64,000 nucleotides of DNA, from contig FORK01000004.1 in NCBI GenBank assembly GCA_900113995.1, positions 1-64,000 of the forward strand, read 5' to 3'. A program made the position numbers and the translations under genes. This document shows, in pieces, positions 1 through 9,163 of this stretch. Source of the stretch: Ruminococcaceae bacterium D5. Its GTDB lineage: Bacteria > Bacillota > Clostridia > Oscillospirales > Ruminococcaceae. Each line of letters opens with the position of its first letter. The first letter of the stretch is position 1. The notes under the pieces are model-generated. The model saw only the letters and a list, made by a program, of their open reading frames with translations. It made no database searches and was not told where the DNA came from.

Positions 1-267
1 CATATCCGCGTCCGCAGACAGTGTGTGGAATACCGCTTCCAGTGTGCCGTCATCCCGCCATTTGGCGAATCGGGCGTATATAGACTGCCAAGGGCCATAG
101 GTCTCCGTCAGCTCACGCCATTGAGCGCCACTCCGGACGATCCAGAGCATTCCGTTGAGCATGATCCGGTTATCATTCCGTGGACGATCCCGCTTTCCTG
201 TTCCTTCCGGTGGCAGCAGCGGCTTGATTCGTTCTTATTGTTCTTTTGTTAATTCATATCGTTTCAT
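1..267 (-). pseudogene. IS5-family transposase, N-terminal part, interrupted by a stop codon
   Basis: The open frame on the minus strand from the ATG at 267 has the opening of an IS5-family DDE transposase: ten residues, a TAA at codon 11, then uninterrupted family-like sequence with GMLWIVRSGAQWRELTETYG and WQSIYARFAKWRDDG to the window edge. The domain upstream of the catalytic DDE core is all that is visible. The single early stop means no full transposase can be made from this start. Confidence 0.75.
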
Positions 268-323
268 GCTCATAGCTTCGCATCACTTGGTTTCTTGTGC
301 AACTTTTATTTTTCAAACAAGGC
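1..323 (-). mobile_element. IS5-family element, truncated left copy with terminal inverted repeat
   Basis: Seen: the minus strand encodes the start of an IS5-type transposase and ends at 323 in a terminal repeat beginning GCCTTGTTTGAAAAATAAAA, with CTAG immediately outside. The reading frame starts at 267 (MKRYELTKEQ), meets an in-frame TAA at 237-235, then continues with IS5-type sequence (GMLWIVRSGAQWRELT) off the left edge. An almost identical 78-bp end lies inverted at 10411-10488. The stop makes this copy inactive as it stands. The rest of the element lies outside the window. Confidence 0.8.
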
Positions 324-456
324 CTAGTAATAAATTGTTATGAATACTTCCTTATCACTGCAAAACTAAGGACTCCGGCGGTTTTCCGACCCTGCGCAAT
401 ATCCGTTCTGCGGTGTCTGGGCTCTGCCTTGAGCCGGGCAGCATCCTCACCGGGTA

Positions 457-825
457 TCAATACTCCCGAAGAATCGACGGAGACACTTCCTTGAGCAACT
501 TCATGGCACTCAGAACGGAGTCAGCGTCCTTGCCGGGAATCTGGAGGGCAATGTAGTTTTCCGTTTTCTTCTCCAACAGGGAGAGGACAACGGCCTCCTT
601 ACCGGTCTTCTTGCCCACCACAGTGTCGCCCCTTCCCAATGGCCTTCCTCGATGCGCAGAGCCGCAATCTCAGGCCGCTGGGCGATGTCCTTGCCGTAGT
701 CTTTCTTGTGTTCATGGGGCTTAGAATCCTTGTGCCGCTTGCGTTTCAATGCCTCCGGCAGCTCCGTCACAGAAATGTCGTACTTTTTCTCCGCCCAGTG
801 GACGTAAGTCCGCTTATCGGCCATC
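457..825 (-). pseudogene. IS30-family transposase fragment fused to the end of a broken larA-like gene
   Basis: Reading leftwards from about 825 the sequence changes from racemase-like to IS30-transposase-like: ITELPEALKRKR-type sequence, then RIEEGHWEG, then in a shifted frame GDTVVGKKTGKEAVVLSLLE (first catalytic Asp region) and ENYIALQIPGKDADSVL. The shift is one extra base near 640, inside the HWEGD motif. Neither the N-terminal HTH nor the C-terminal catalytic residues are present. The frame ends at 457. It is a decayed piece of an insertion that probably cut off the 3' end of the larA-like gene. The exact junction (820-860) is inferred. Confidence 0.7.
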
Positions 826-1665
826 TTCCTGGAGATGGTCTGCATCTCCTTGGCCCAGCCGGAGTTGATCTCGATCTGACGGGACTTGGTGTCCAGCACC
901 GCATCGCAGCAGAAGAACTTTTTGCCCATCTTCTCTTCCATCAGCATGCCCTGCTGATCGAACTTGTGGAGCATCTCGCTGTTGGTGGACACGGGCACGA
1001 AGTCCTGCCGGTGCATCACCTGAGGCACGTGGTAGGCGGAGATGCTCCGCCAGTGGGAGATACCGGCGGCGCAGTGCTTGTAGCCGCCGGAGTAGCCGCC
1101 GTAGGGGTTGCCTTGGGTGTGGCCGATGAGGATGGCGATGTCGGCGTCAAAGACGTACTTGTTCATAATCACGTAATTCCGGGCGGTGTAGCCCAGGTCC
1201 ACCAGGTAGTCGTAGGCCTCGCTGTCGTGGCTGGTGATCTGGCCGGAGGGATAGAACTCGTTGAACAGCTTCTCCCCCAGGATGGTGCGCATCTCCGGCA
1301 CGGTAGCGCGGGGGTGCAGGCCGTTGGAGAAGAGCAGCAAGATGTCCTTCTTCTCCACGCCGGCGGCGTACAGCTCATCCAGGCAGGCCCGGATGGCCAC
1401 CTTCCGGTGGGAGGTAGGCTGGTTGCCGCCCTTGACGATGTCGGGGATGACGAACACCACCGTCTTGCCGGGGGGCGGCCAGCTCCTTCAGGGGCTCTAT
1501 TCCGATGGAGTTGCGGATGGACTCCAGGGTGGCGTTGTACAGGCTGTTCCAGTCCTAGGGCAGGCAAGGGGGATCCGCCACGGTCTCGCCGGGGATAAAG
1601 ATATCGGTGCTGTCGGACAGCTCAGTGATCATCAGTCCTTGGCCGTACTCAAAATCCAGTTTCAT
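826..1665 (-). pseudogene. LarA-like (nickel-dependent lactate racemase family, DUF2088) protein, broken
   Basis: A good start lies at 1665 behind GGAGGTG (MKLDFEYGQGLMITELSD). The frame hits TAG near 1557, resumes, and needs a one-base correction in a C run near 1472 to join the long frame that begins VVFVIPDIVKGGNQ. Family-typical features are the RKVAIRACLDELYAAGV and LLFSNGLHPRATVPE segments and GHTQGNPYGGYSGGYKHC, which matches the glycine-rich active-site stretch of LarA homologues. Known LarA enzymes racemise lactate with a nickel-pincer cofactor; this branch could act on another 2-hydroxy acid. The C-terminal domain is replaced by IS30 sequence. With one stop, one frameshift and a truncation it is almost certainly dead. 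Confidence 0.75.
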
Positions 1666-1686
1666 AACACACCTCCGTCAACAGGC

Positions 1687-3282
1687 TTACAAAATACGGC
1701 CTGGTTTTGTATCCAGTGCCTGTCCATCCCTTACCACAAACTGCCCGTTGACAAAGACATGCCGCATACCGACAGACAGCTGACAGGGAGCTTCATAGCT
1801 GGCTAGAGCCTTTATATCCTCTAACCGGAACAGGCACAGGTCTGCATAGTATCCCGGTTGAATCTTTCCGCGCTGAATAAAGCCAAAACGTTCCGCCGGC
1901 ATGGCTGTCATTTTATGAACCAAGGATTCAATTGGTATCTGTCCGCTCTTCCCATAATTGGCCAGCAAATGGGCAAACGCGCCATAATAGCGTGGATGGG
2001 GGCGCGTCCTCAGGGGTGCTTTTACAGGATCCATCACCATACTGTCGGAACCAAACATGCTCCATGGATGAGTGGCGACGAGATCTACATCATGCTGGTC
2101 ACATTGGAACATCACCATCTCAACGATCCCGTCATTTTCCAGTATCAGCCGAACAGCCGCCTCATAAGGCGTAACGCCCCAACTTACTGCCGATTCAGCT
2201 ATGGTTTTTCCCACAGAATTGCCGCTTTTTGTGCTGATGATCAGCAGATTTTCCCCGTTTTGTTCCCCAATAAAAGTGCTCCAGCCAGGATAGCCGTATT
2301 CCATATCCCGCAGAATCTGAGGAAGGAGCGTGCTGTCGCTCAACCGCTCCAGCAGTCGGGCAATCCCGCCTTCGTGGTATTTGGGCGGGAATACCAAGCC
2401 CAGGTAGGAGCATCCTGCCGTATAGGGGTAGGCATCAAACGTGACATCCGCACCGGAACGGTTTGCCTCTTCGATCAGTGCCAGGATTTCGTCCATGCGT
2501 CCCACATTGACCTTACCAGCGCACTTCAGATGTGAGATCTCGGTCCGAACGTCTGTTTTCAGCGCAATGGAAAGGACTTCTTTGATCGCCTGGAAGAGCG
2601 TAAGCCGTTCTCCCCGAACGTGAAAGGCGAAGATCCCATTGTGCCGCTTGACAACGCGAGCGGCTTCGATTAATTCTTCCGTATCAGCGTAGAAATCAGG
2701 GGCATAACCCAGTCCTACGGACAGTCCACAGACACCGTCCCGAAGTGCCTCATCTAAAATCGCTTCGACTCGGGCCTGTTCTTCTGTGGTTGGTCTGCGG
2801 TCATCATAATCCATTACGAAAGCACGAATACTGCCGTAGCCAATCAAAATGCGCAGATTTTCATTGACGCCTTGTTGTTTCAACAGCGCCTTGTACTGCG
2901 GCCAGGTATGCCACTTCCACTCTACCAGCGGCGTGTCGATCAGAGAGAGCGAGTTCCGCCTTTTTTGAATGAATTGGAGATCATCCCGCAAAGGGAAAGG
3001 GGAGTATCCGCAGTTCCCGGTTACTTCGCTGGTTACACCCTGCAAGATGTGACCGGATGGGTTCCCACAGTATAAAAAAGAAATGTCCGAATGCGTATGT
3101 ACGTCAATAAAGCCGGGCGTGCAAAACATTCCGCGTCCGTCAATGATCTCCATATCTGACGTAGGTGCTATGGAACCCAGACATTGAATGCAGTCGTCTT
3201 TCAGCAGGATATCAGAGAGAACAGGAGAAGAGCCGGTTCCGTCTATGACCATGGCATTTTGAATACAGATGGGTCGATCCAT
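1687..3282 (-). CDS. N-acyl-D-amino-acid deacylase (D-aminoacylase family amidohydrolase)
   Basis: 531 residues, the usual length for the D-aminoacylase/N-acyl-D-glutamate deacylase branch of the amidohydrolase superfamily. Seen: the metal motif HTHSD with H62 and H64, the cysteine ligand region VTGNCGYSPF (C91), a further metal histidine in EISHLK, the catalytic-Asp region GSDSM, and a C-terminal closing beta domain. Known family role: zinc-dependent hydrolysis of N-acyl-D-amino acids to free D-amino acids plus carboxylate, in the cytoplasm. The ATG follows directly on the TAA of the PLP-enzyme gene, so the two are translationally coupled. Substrate inferred from neighbours, which handle D-amino acids, imines and keto acids; D-hydantoinase-like activity is less likely given the motifs. 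Confidence 0.85.
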   Translation of the reverse strand: MDRPICIQNAMVIDGTGSSPVLSDILLKDDCIQCLGSIAPTSDMEIIDGRGMFCTPGFIDVHTHSDISFLYCGNPSGHILQGVTSEVTGNCGYSPFPLRDDLQFIQKRRNSLSLIDTPLVEWKWHTWPQYKALLKQQGVNENLRILIGYGSIRAFVMDYDDRRPTTEEQARVEAILDEALRDGVCGLSVGLGYAPDFYADTEELIEAARVVKRHNGIFAFHVRGERLTLFQAIKEVLSIALKTDVRTEISHLKCAGKVNVGRMDEILALIEEANRSGADVTFDAYPYTAGCSYLGLVFPPKYHEGGIARLLERLSDSTLLPQILRDMEYGYPGWSTFIGEQNGENLLIISTKSGNSVGKTIAESAVSWGVTPYEAAVRLILENDGIVEMVMFQCDQHDVDLVATHPWSMFGSDSMVMDPVKAPLRTRPHPRYYGAFAHLLANYGKSGQIPIESLVHKMTAMPAERFGFIQRGKIQPGYYADLCLFRLEDIKALASYEAPCQLSVGMRHVFVNGQFVVRDGQALDTKPGRIL

Positions 3283-4356
3283 TTAATAGCTCATCCCCCT
3301 TGCGTCGACGGTCATGCTCCGCACATAGTTCTCGCCCGAAAACAGAAACACGCGGTCTACGAGATTTGAAACGACGCAGCTGTGATAGGGGAGGACGTCT
3401 ACCTCGTCCCCTACATGCAGCTGGTACTTGAGCGGATCATATCGGACGTATCCGTGTTCCTCGTTCAGCTTGTAGATCACAGCGCCAGGGAATTGCCTGA
3501 TTTTTCCGAAACCCGTCTCATTATGATCAGAGGACAAGATTTTTGAGCCGCAGTCCAGCGTCGCCAGGCCGTCCTCCGGAGTGCTGATTACCGTGGCGCG
3601 GACAGAAAGCGCACAGTTTTCTTCCTCCACTGCACCCAGCTGGGCATAGTGAATATCACCGAACACATAATTGCCCGCCCTAGATTCCGTCAATGTATGC
3701 ATCACATCTGCCCGCCGGCTCAAAACAGTGGAGCCGCCGCTGACCACTGCCACAGGGATTCCGGCCCGTTCCAGTGCCTGTTTGCAGCGCAGCAGAAGGG
3801 CGTCTTCCTGCTGAGACATGGCACAAAGGCCGTGATCGGCGTCTGCGTTTGGGTTCAGACCGCTGTATGCAAAAAGGCCCTGAACCTGGATACCCGGAAG
3901 CGTACGGAGGTAGGCTGTAAATTCCACCAGATTATGTTCGGCAACGCCGCCCCGTTTGATGTGGGTCAAGATCTCCACCAGCACAGGCACTGGGCGTCCC
4001 AGCTCCAGTCCCGTTTCGTTGAGCTGCTGTGCAGACGTGATGTTATCACATGTGACCGTAATCCTCGCCCGCTCCATTAAATGTTTCAGACGGAGCATCT
4101 TGTCTTTTCCCACCAAGCTATAAGCAATGAGGATATCCTGAATCCCGGCGGCGCTCATCACCTCCGCCTCTCCAAGCTTGGAACAGGTAATACCAACTGC
4201 GCCTGCGGCCAGCTGCATCTTTGCGATTTCTACAGACCTGTGGGTCTTGATATGAGGCCGCAGAACTTGTCCGTTTTCACGTACCCATTGCTGCATACGG
4301 GCAATATTGCCCTCCAGCTTGTGCTGGTCTATTCTCACATATGGTGTTGATAACAT
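3283..4356 (-). CDS. D-threonine aldolase / D-serine dehydratase-like PLP enzyme
   Basis: 357 residues with an alanine-racemase-type N-terminal barrel and a D-serine-dehydratase-like C-terminal domain. Seen: LRPHIKTHR with the probable PLP lysine K37, KLGEAEVMSAAG, GGSTVLSRRAD, and near the C-terminus LPYHSCVV, whose HxC pair matches the zinc ligands of eukaryotic-type D-serine dehydratase. Known members cleave D-3-hydroxy amino acids to glycine plus aldehyde, or deaminate D-serine/D-threonine. The choice between aldolase and dehydratase cannot be made from sequence alone. The start at 4356 follows GAGGGGAGG. RidA upstream would clear the 2-aminoacrylate-type intermediates a dehydratase releases, which favours the dehydratase reading. 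Confidence 0.8.
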   Translation of the reverse strand: MLSTPYVRIDQHKLEGNIARMQQWVRENGQVLRPHIKTHRSVEIAKMQLAAGAVGITCSKLGEAEVMSAAGIQDILIAYSLVGKDKMLRLKHLMERARITVTCDNITSAQQLNETGLELGRPVPVLVEILTHIKRGGVAEHNLVEFTAYLRTLPGIQVQGLFAYSGLNPNADADHGLCAMSQQEDALLLRCKQALERAGIPVAVVSGGSTVLSRRADVMHTLTESRAGNYVFGDIHYAQLGAVEEENCALSVRATVISTPEDGLATLDCGSKILSSDHNETGFGKIRQFPGAVIYKLNEEHGYVRYDPLKYQLHVGDEVDVLPYHSCVVSNLVDRVFLFSGENYVRSMTVDARGMSY

Positions 4357-4372
4357 GTATGGGCTCCTCCCC

Positions 4373-4846
4373 TCAAAGAGAATCTACTTCCACGACCAGT
4401 TCAAGTTCCGCCGTAATATTGTTGGGCAGAACAGAAATGCCCAATGCAGTGCGGCTGTGCTGGCCGATTTCCGGGCCAAACACTTGATGCAGCAGGTCGG
4501 AAGCGCCATTGATAACTGCAGGCTGGGCGTAAAAGCCCTCAGCACTGTTCACATAGCCGCGCAAATTGACGATGCGCGTGACCCGGTCCAGTGTCCCCAA
4601 ATAGCTCCGCAGCTGACTCAGCAGATTCAGGGCGCAGATTCTGGCCGCTTGATATCCTTCTTCGGGGGTTCGCTCGCGTCCAACCGCACCCACGTACAGA
4701 CGCTCGCCGTTAAAAATGGTACCTTGCCCGCTTACAAAAACCAGGTTTCCCGACTGGATGCAGGGAACATAGGTTGCGACTGGCTTGGGTGCAGCGGGAA
4801 GCTCCAGTCCAAGTGTTTTCAGATTTGCCTCGGCCGTTCGTATCAT
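4373..4846 (-). CDS. RidA/YjgF/Rid-family enamine-imine deaminase
   Basis: 157 residues, slightly longer than classical RidA (about 130), as in the Rid1-7 subfamilies. Seen: NLVFVSGQGTIFNG near residue 40, NLRGYVNSAEGF, and HSRTALGISVLPNNITAELE near the C-terminus, which includes the arginine that binds the carboxylate of the imine substrate in RidA. Known role: hydrolysis of reactive 2-iminoacids (for example 2-aminoacrylate) to keto acids and ammonia. It lies 16 bases upstream of the PLP enzyme gene in the same direction, so it probably protects against or completes that enzyme's reaction. Confidence 0.85.
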   Translation of the reverse strand: MIRTAEANLKTLGLELPAAPKPVATYVPCIQSGNLVFVSGQGTIFNGERLYVGAVGRERTPEEGYQAARICALNLLSQLRSYLGTLDRVTRIVNLRGYVNSAEGFYAQPAVINGASDLLHQVFGPEIGQHSRTALGISVLPNNITAELELVVEVDSL

Positions 4847-4894
4847 AGCTTAAAACCTCGCAGACTTGTGACATGCCGGCATGGTTGCGCCGAC

Positions 4895-5671
4895 TTACTT
4901 TAAGTTTTCGCTGATGGCCTTTGCGCTGCGCACAGATTCCGCAATAAAGAGGTCCATTTTCTCACGGGTCATGCGGTACTTAGGCGTAGCTACGCCAATC
5001 GTGCACGCCGCTTTCCCGTCAGGAAAGAACACTGGTGCAGCCACGCAAACCACATCCGGATTATGCTCGCTGTTATCCAATGCATATCCCTGCTTTCTGA
5101 TCTGCGCCAACTCATCGGCCATCTTTTTCCGGTCTGTAATGGTGGTTTCGGTTAGTCTTACCAATTCCGTTTGGGTGTAATAGTTGTCCAGCCATGCCTG
5201 GCTTTGATACGCCATAAGTGCCTTTCCGCCGCTGGTACAATACATAGGCACGTGCTTGCCCACAACAGATTGCAGACCGATCTGATTTTGCGCCTCCCGC
5301 TTATCCAGATAAACAGCGTCGCAGTTTTCCTGTACAATCAAATGCACAGTCTCTTTTGTCAGATTATTTAAGCGATTCATCTCCAGCTCGGAGACTTTCA
5401 GCAAATAGTTGTCGTCGGTGATTACCTCAAACAGGGAGCGCAGCATAACGCCGTACTGATATTTTGTCCCAACCTTTACGGCCAAACCACAGCTGACAAA
5501 TTCATGCAGGATCCTGTGGATCGTGCTGTTGGACAAATTAGTCAACTGTGCAATGTCGTTGATGCCGCACTCCTTTTTAAAGAACGCCAGTGCGCTGAGA
5601 ATCTGGACGGATTTCAGCGTCGAATAGTTCATGAGTCGTTTTTGAAACATTTCCTGCTGTTCAAAAGTCAT
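4895..5671 (-). CDS. IclR-family transcriptional regulator
   Basis: 258 residues. Seen: an N-terminal winged helix (LKSVQILSALAFFKKECGI, then IAQLTNLSNSTIHRILHEF as the recognition helix) and a C-terminal IclR effector domain with YCTSGGKALMAY, RKQGYALDNSEHNPDVVCVA and a terminal VRSAKAISENL. IclR proteins bind small acids and control one neighbouring catabolic operon. It sits 48 bases upstream of ridA and after tctA in the same direction, so it is probably the local regulator of the whole leftward array. The start at 5671 follows GGGGGTG. Confidence 0.9.
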   Translation of the reverse strand: MTFEQQEMFQKRLMNYSTLKSVQILSALAFFKKECGINDIAQLTNLSNSTIHRILHEFVSCGLAVKVGTKYQYGVMLRSLFEVITDDNYLLKVSELEMNRLNNLTKETVHLIVQENCDAVYLDKREAQNQIGLQSVVGKHVPMYCTSGGKALMAYQSQAWLDNYYTQTELVRLTETTITDRKKMADELAQIRKQGYALDNSEHNPDVVCVAAPVFFPDGKAACTIGVATPKYRMTREKMDLFIAESVRSAKAISENLK

Positions 5672-5987
5672 ATTTGCACCCCCACTACGTCATACGTTTT
5701 GAACTCTGCCGTGAGACCAGCACATTCCAAGCGGAGACAATTGTTTTGCGATGGATGCGCCGTTGCCTGTGCCATGTCGTGAATATAAGGTCTTCTTTCT
5801 TGTTATCTATTTTACTATAATTTTGGAAGAAAGCCATATCGATTCTGCATAGTGGGCTGTAAAACGGCAAAATATTGGTTTCTTCTAAAATGTGTGGCGG
5901 ATGCAGTTATGCCGAACTGGTTCTGCCCCCGCGGCGTGGCAGAAGCAGAACCAACCGGCAGAGCTTCTGAAAGCGGCGCAAACCTGT
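5672..5987. other. Gene-free gap of 316 bases between tctA and the IclR gene
   Basis: No convincing coding sequence on either strand. The part near 5790-5830 is AT-rich (TTATCTATTTTACTATAATT) and could hold a promoter, but no clean leftward -35/-10 pair stands out. It may separate the transporter genes from the regulator-enzyme genes as two transcripts. Confidence 0.4.
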
Positions 5988-7496
5988 TCAGTCGTCCGCG
6001 ACCCATTCCTTGGAGAGCTTTCCTTTCGTAAACAGAGGCTTGAGCACAGGAAGCAGGATGCTTGCCGCAGCAACAAGCAGGAAAATGAGGGACACAGGAC
6101 GGGTAAAGAACATGGCGAAGCCTTCACTGGAGTAGGTCATTCCCTTGCGGAGGTATTCCTCGATTTTTTCGCCCAGGATAAAGGCCAGCACCAGAGGCGT
6201 CATGGGAACGCCGGACATATCCATCAGCAGAGCCAGCACGGCAATAAACAGCATGACCACCATGTTGAAGCCCATATTGGTAGAGGTAAAGGATCCGATA
6301 AAGCACATGACCAGGATAATGGTATAGAGATAATGATAGGGGATCCGCAAAATATAGGGGAACCAGCGCTTGACGACCAACTCGATAATCAGAACCAGAA
6401 CGGCACCTACCAGCATAAAACCAAAGATCATATAGCTGGTGACAGGATGCTGCTGAATCATCAGCGGACCGGCGGTAAGGCCGTGAATGGTGAGTGCGGC
6501 CAGCAGCAGAGCGGTGGCGCTGTCTCCGGGGATGCCGAGGGCGATCATCGGGATCAGTGCGCCGCCGGTAGCCGCATTATTGGACACCTCAGAGGCCAAA
6601 ATGCCCTCAGCACAGCCCGTGCCGAACTTTTCGGGGTGCTTGCTGGTGGATTTTGCAAAGGAGTAGGACACCATATTGGACAGTGCGGAGCCCATGCCCG
6701 GCAGAAAGCCGATCCACAGACCAATCATCAAAGACGAGAAAATTGTCTTGATGTTGGAGGTGAAATCCTTCAGTCTGACGCCAATGCCTTTGATATTGCG
6801 GCTGTCAAAGGCCTGCAGTTTTGGATTCCCTTTCGCGTAGCTCTTGGCGATTTGGGACAAGGCGTAAGCGCCCAGCATCAGCGCGGTCATGTCAATACCG
6901 CCGGTGAGCGCCTTATTGCCAAATGTAAATCTGGCGCAGCCTGTAATGGGATCCAGGCCCACACAGCTCAATAAAAGACCAATAGCAGCAGCCATAATGC
7001 CCTTGGCCATTCTGCCCTTGGAGAGGGCAACCACCAGCGAGATTGCGCAGATGCAGAGGCTAAAATACTCCCATGGCCCCAGCATCAGCGCCAGGTCCGC
7101 AATTATGGTACACAGCGCGGAGGCAATCAGAACCGCCAGCACCTCCCCAATAAAGGAGCCGATGATGCCCAGGCCCAGTGCCCGCGATGTTTCACCCTTT
7201 TGACTCATGGGATGTCCGTCATAACATGTGGCAATGGCAGACGGCGTGCCCGGAATACCCAGCAGGACCGCGGAAATAAATCCGCCGGATACACCGCCTA
7301 CATACATACCGCAGAGCATACTAAAGGAAGCGTTTTGAGAGAGTCCAAATGTAATGGGCAGCAGCAATGAGATGCCCAGACTGCCGTTCAACCCGGGAAC
7401 GGCGCCGAAAATAATTCCCGCCACCACACAAATAAACAGCAGTACGAGATTCATTGGTTCAAGGCACACGCCCAAAGCCGCAATATAATCTGCCAT
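5988..7496 (-). CDS. tctA: TctA-family large permease of a tripartite tricarboxylate transporter
   Basis: 502 residues with about a dozen hydrophobic segments, the normal size for TctA (DUF112). Seen: the conserved IIFGAVPGLNGSLGISLLLP near the N-terminus, VLLGIPGTPSAIATCYDGHP, and in the second half GFLPGMGSALSNMVSYSFAK and LIPMIALGIPGDSATALLLA, the repeat of the same signature. Known role: inner-membrane channel subunit of TTT uptake systems, which carry citrate, tartrate, other carboxylates or nicotinate analogues driven by ion gradients. It follows tctB and tctC in the same direction, completing the transporter. Confidence 0.95.
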   Translation of the reverse strand: MADYIAALGVCLEPMNLVLLFICVVAGIIFGAVPGLNGSLGISLLLPITFGLSQNASFSMLCGMYVGGVSGGFISAVLLGIPGTPSAIATCYDGHPMSQKGETSRALGLGIIGSFIGEVLAVLIASALCTIIADLALMLGPWEYFSLCICAISLVVALSKGRMAKGIMAAAIGLLLSCVGLDPITGCARFTFGNKALTGGIDMTALMLGAYALSQIAKSYAKGNPKLQAFDSRNIKGIGVRLKDFTSNIKTIFSSLMIGLWIGFLPGMGSALSNMVSYSFAKSTSKHPEKFGTGCAEGILASEVSNNAATGGALIPMIALGIPGDSATALLLAALTIHGLTAGPLMIQQHPVTSYMIFGFMLVGAVLVLIIELVVKRWFPYILRIPYHYLYTIILVMCFIGSFTSTNMGFNMVVMLFIAVLALLMDMSGVPMTPLVLAFILGEKIEEYLRKGMTYSSEGFAMFFTRPVSLIFLLVAAASILLPVLKPLFTKGKLSKEWVADD

Positions 7497-7569
7497 GTTC
7501 TATACTCCGCCTTTCTGGAAAAGACACCAACCCAGCCGTGCCGTACCATATTTTTGCAGCATTCTTCTG

Positions 7570-8019
7570 TTAAAATAATTTTCCTTGGGGAAGAAGGATG
7601 GAAAAGCCCTTTGTAAACATAAAATAGAGCCCCACGGTTAAACCAGCCACCATAAGAAGTGCTACAATGGGGTTTACCTTCTCGTCTTCCTTTAGTAAAT
7701 AGATAAAAACGGCGACTGCAATGGGCGTACTGATTAAAAAGCCCAGATAAATTAAGCCCAGGGTATAGAGCACCATGCAGCCCAGCATGATCAGCAGTTT
7801 GAGCCAGCCGGCCTTGTCCAAAAACGAGGTGCTGTCGCTTTTGCTGAACAAAATGATAAGCGAGCAGATACAGAGCACCGCCTCGCCGAGGTAAGGGATC
7901 AGGCGGGCACCGGGGTCGCCATTACTGGCTAGGTCGCGGATCGTTCCGGTGTTAAAAAAGAGCACGACTACCGCAAGCAGGCACAGCAGGGAAAATAATT
8001 TGTCATATTTGAGTTTCAT
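7570..8019 (-). CDS. tctB: TctB-family small permease subunit
   Basis: 149 residues with four hydrophobic segments (about residues 9-25, 43-58, 73-95 and 118-140), the pattern of the small TctB subunit. The family is poorly conserved, so the call rests mainly on size, topology and position between tctC and tctA. The short loop LKEDEKVN lies between helices three and four. No competing frame has comparable support. Confidence 0.85.
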   Translation of the reverse strand: MKLKYDKLFSLLCLLAVVVLFFNTGTIRDLASNGDPGARLIPYLGEAVLCICSLIILFSKSDSTSFLDKAGWLKLLIMLGCMVLYTLGLIYLGFLISTPIAVAVFIYLLKEDEKVNPIVALLMVAGLTVGLYFMFTKGFSILLPQGKLF

Positions 8020-8047
8020 ATCTCAACACCATTATCTTGTATTGTTG

Positions 8048-8080
8048 CGTAGTCCGCACCTAAACCCGGTGCGGACTACG
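8048..8080. terminator. Perfect 13-bp hairpin between tctC and tctB
   Basis: The arms CGTAGTCCGCACC and GGTGCGGACTACG are perfectly complementary around a 7-base loop. In the direction of the operon (leftwards) no T run follows, so it is not a classical terminator there. Rightwards it is followed by CTTCTTTT. Such intercistronic hairpins often protect the upstream binding-protein mRNA and lower expression of downstream permease genes; that role is inferred. Confidence 0.6.
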
Positions 8081-8137
8081 CTTCTTTTATCTCAGCATAG
8101 GATGGCCGGAGAGGAAAACCGGTTCTATCCTATTTGA

Positions 8138-9142
8138 TTACTCGACCATGGAGATACCGATTGCCTTTCCGGTAGACATAATGCTATCATATTCCTTTTG
8201 GAAGATCTCCTGGCTCTCTTCCAAATCGTACCACTCTGCCCGCGCGCCTTGGAGGGCCAGCTTCTCCTGAACAGTTTCGTCCGCCATAACCGCTTCTAGG
8301 CTTTTGTTGATGGCCTCTAGGACATCCCCGGGGGTGTCAGCAGGAGCCCACATATAAAGACGCATATCCCAGCCGATCTCATATCCCTGCTCATGGAGGG
8401 TGCTCCAGTGCTCGGGCCATTCAGGAAGGCTCTCGCCGGTGGAGCTGAGCACGCCGATCACTTTTACCTTACCGACTTCCTCGTACGACTTGGCGTTTGC
8501 CACATCTACTTGGCCGCAGTCAATAAACCCACCTGAAATATTTGTCAGTTTGTCCGTCGTGTTGGCTGCAACGACCATATTCAACTCAACGCCGCACTCC
8601 TTCATTACCTGCCCCCAGAGGAACTGAGCGGGTCCACCGGTAGCAATGGCTACAGAAACCTCACCGGGATGCTCTTTGGCATAGGCGATAAATTCATCGA
8701 AGTTGTTGAAGGGAGCGTCGGCGGGCACAATAAGGGCATTTTCGCCCATATACTGCAGCGCCGCCACCAGGGCCAGATCAGACTTCGGATCCACGTCGGT
8801 CACGCCTGTGACATACTGACAAATGGCGGTATTCTGGTGGCACACCAAGGTATACCCATCGGGGTCGGCAACGGCGCAGTTCGTCATCGCAACCGGGGTC
8901 GCATCGTAGTTTGTGACCACCACGCTTTGGCCGATCTGCTGCGACCAGGTATCTGTGAATGCGCGGATGGTGTTGTCCGTACCGCCTCCGGCGGAAGACG
9001 GGCAGATCACGTTGATTGTCTGCGTGGGCCATTGCACTCCAGCGGACGGGTCGGGGAATGAGCCGCTCTGGTGCGGGTTGCCGCAGGCACTCAGACCGAT
9101 TGCCATGGAAAGAGCGAGGGCAAGAGTAGTCAGCTTTTTCAT
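8138..9142 (-). CDS. tctC: TctC/Bug-family substrate-binding lipoprotein
   Basis: 334 residues. Seen: a lipoprotein signal (MKKLTTLALALSMAIGLSAC, lipid-modified Cys20), then the Bug-fold sequence WPTQTINVICPSSAGGGTDN, where the SAGGGTD loop grips the ligand carboxylate, and the second ligand loop NAKSYEEVGKVKVIGV, though the usual glycine-rich second loop is not obvious. The C-terminal helix pattern is typical. Role: extracytoplasmic receptor delivering a carboxylated solute to TctAB. It lies just downstream of the aldolase gene, so it is probably co-transcribed with it. Confidence 0.9.
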   Translation of the reverse strand: MKKLTTLALALSMAIGLSACGNPHQSGSFPDPSAGVQWPTQTINVICPSSAGGGTDNTIRAFTDTWSQQIGQSVVVTNYDATPVAMTNCAVADPDGYTLVCHQNTAICQYVTGVTDVDPKSDLALVAALQYMGENALIVPADAPFNNFDEFIAYAKEHPGEVSVAIATGGPAQFLWGQVMKECGVELNMVVAANTTDKLTNISGGFIDCGQVDVANAKSYEEVGKVKVIGVLSSTGESLPEWPEHWSTLHEQGYEIGWDMRLYMWAPADTPGDVLEAINKSLEAVMADETVQEKLALQGARAEWYDLEESQEIFQKEYDSIMSTGKAIGISMVE

Positions 9143-9163
9143 GTTTTTTCTCCTTCTTTTTCC

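Noticed and set aside
639-1598. 319-codon plus-strand open frame opposite the larA-like pseudogene
   Set aside because: It lacks a ribosome-binding site and family motifs; it is the antisense shadow of GC-rich coding sequence with clear LarA motifs on the other strand.
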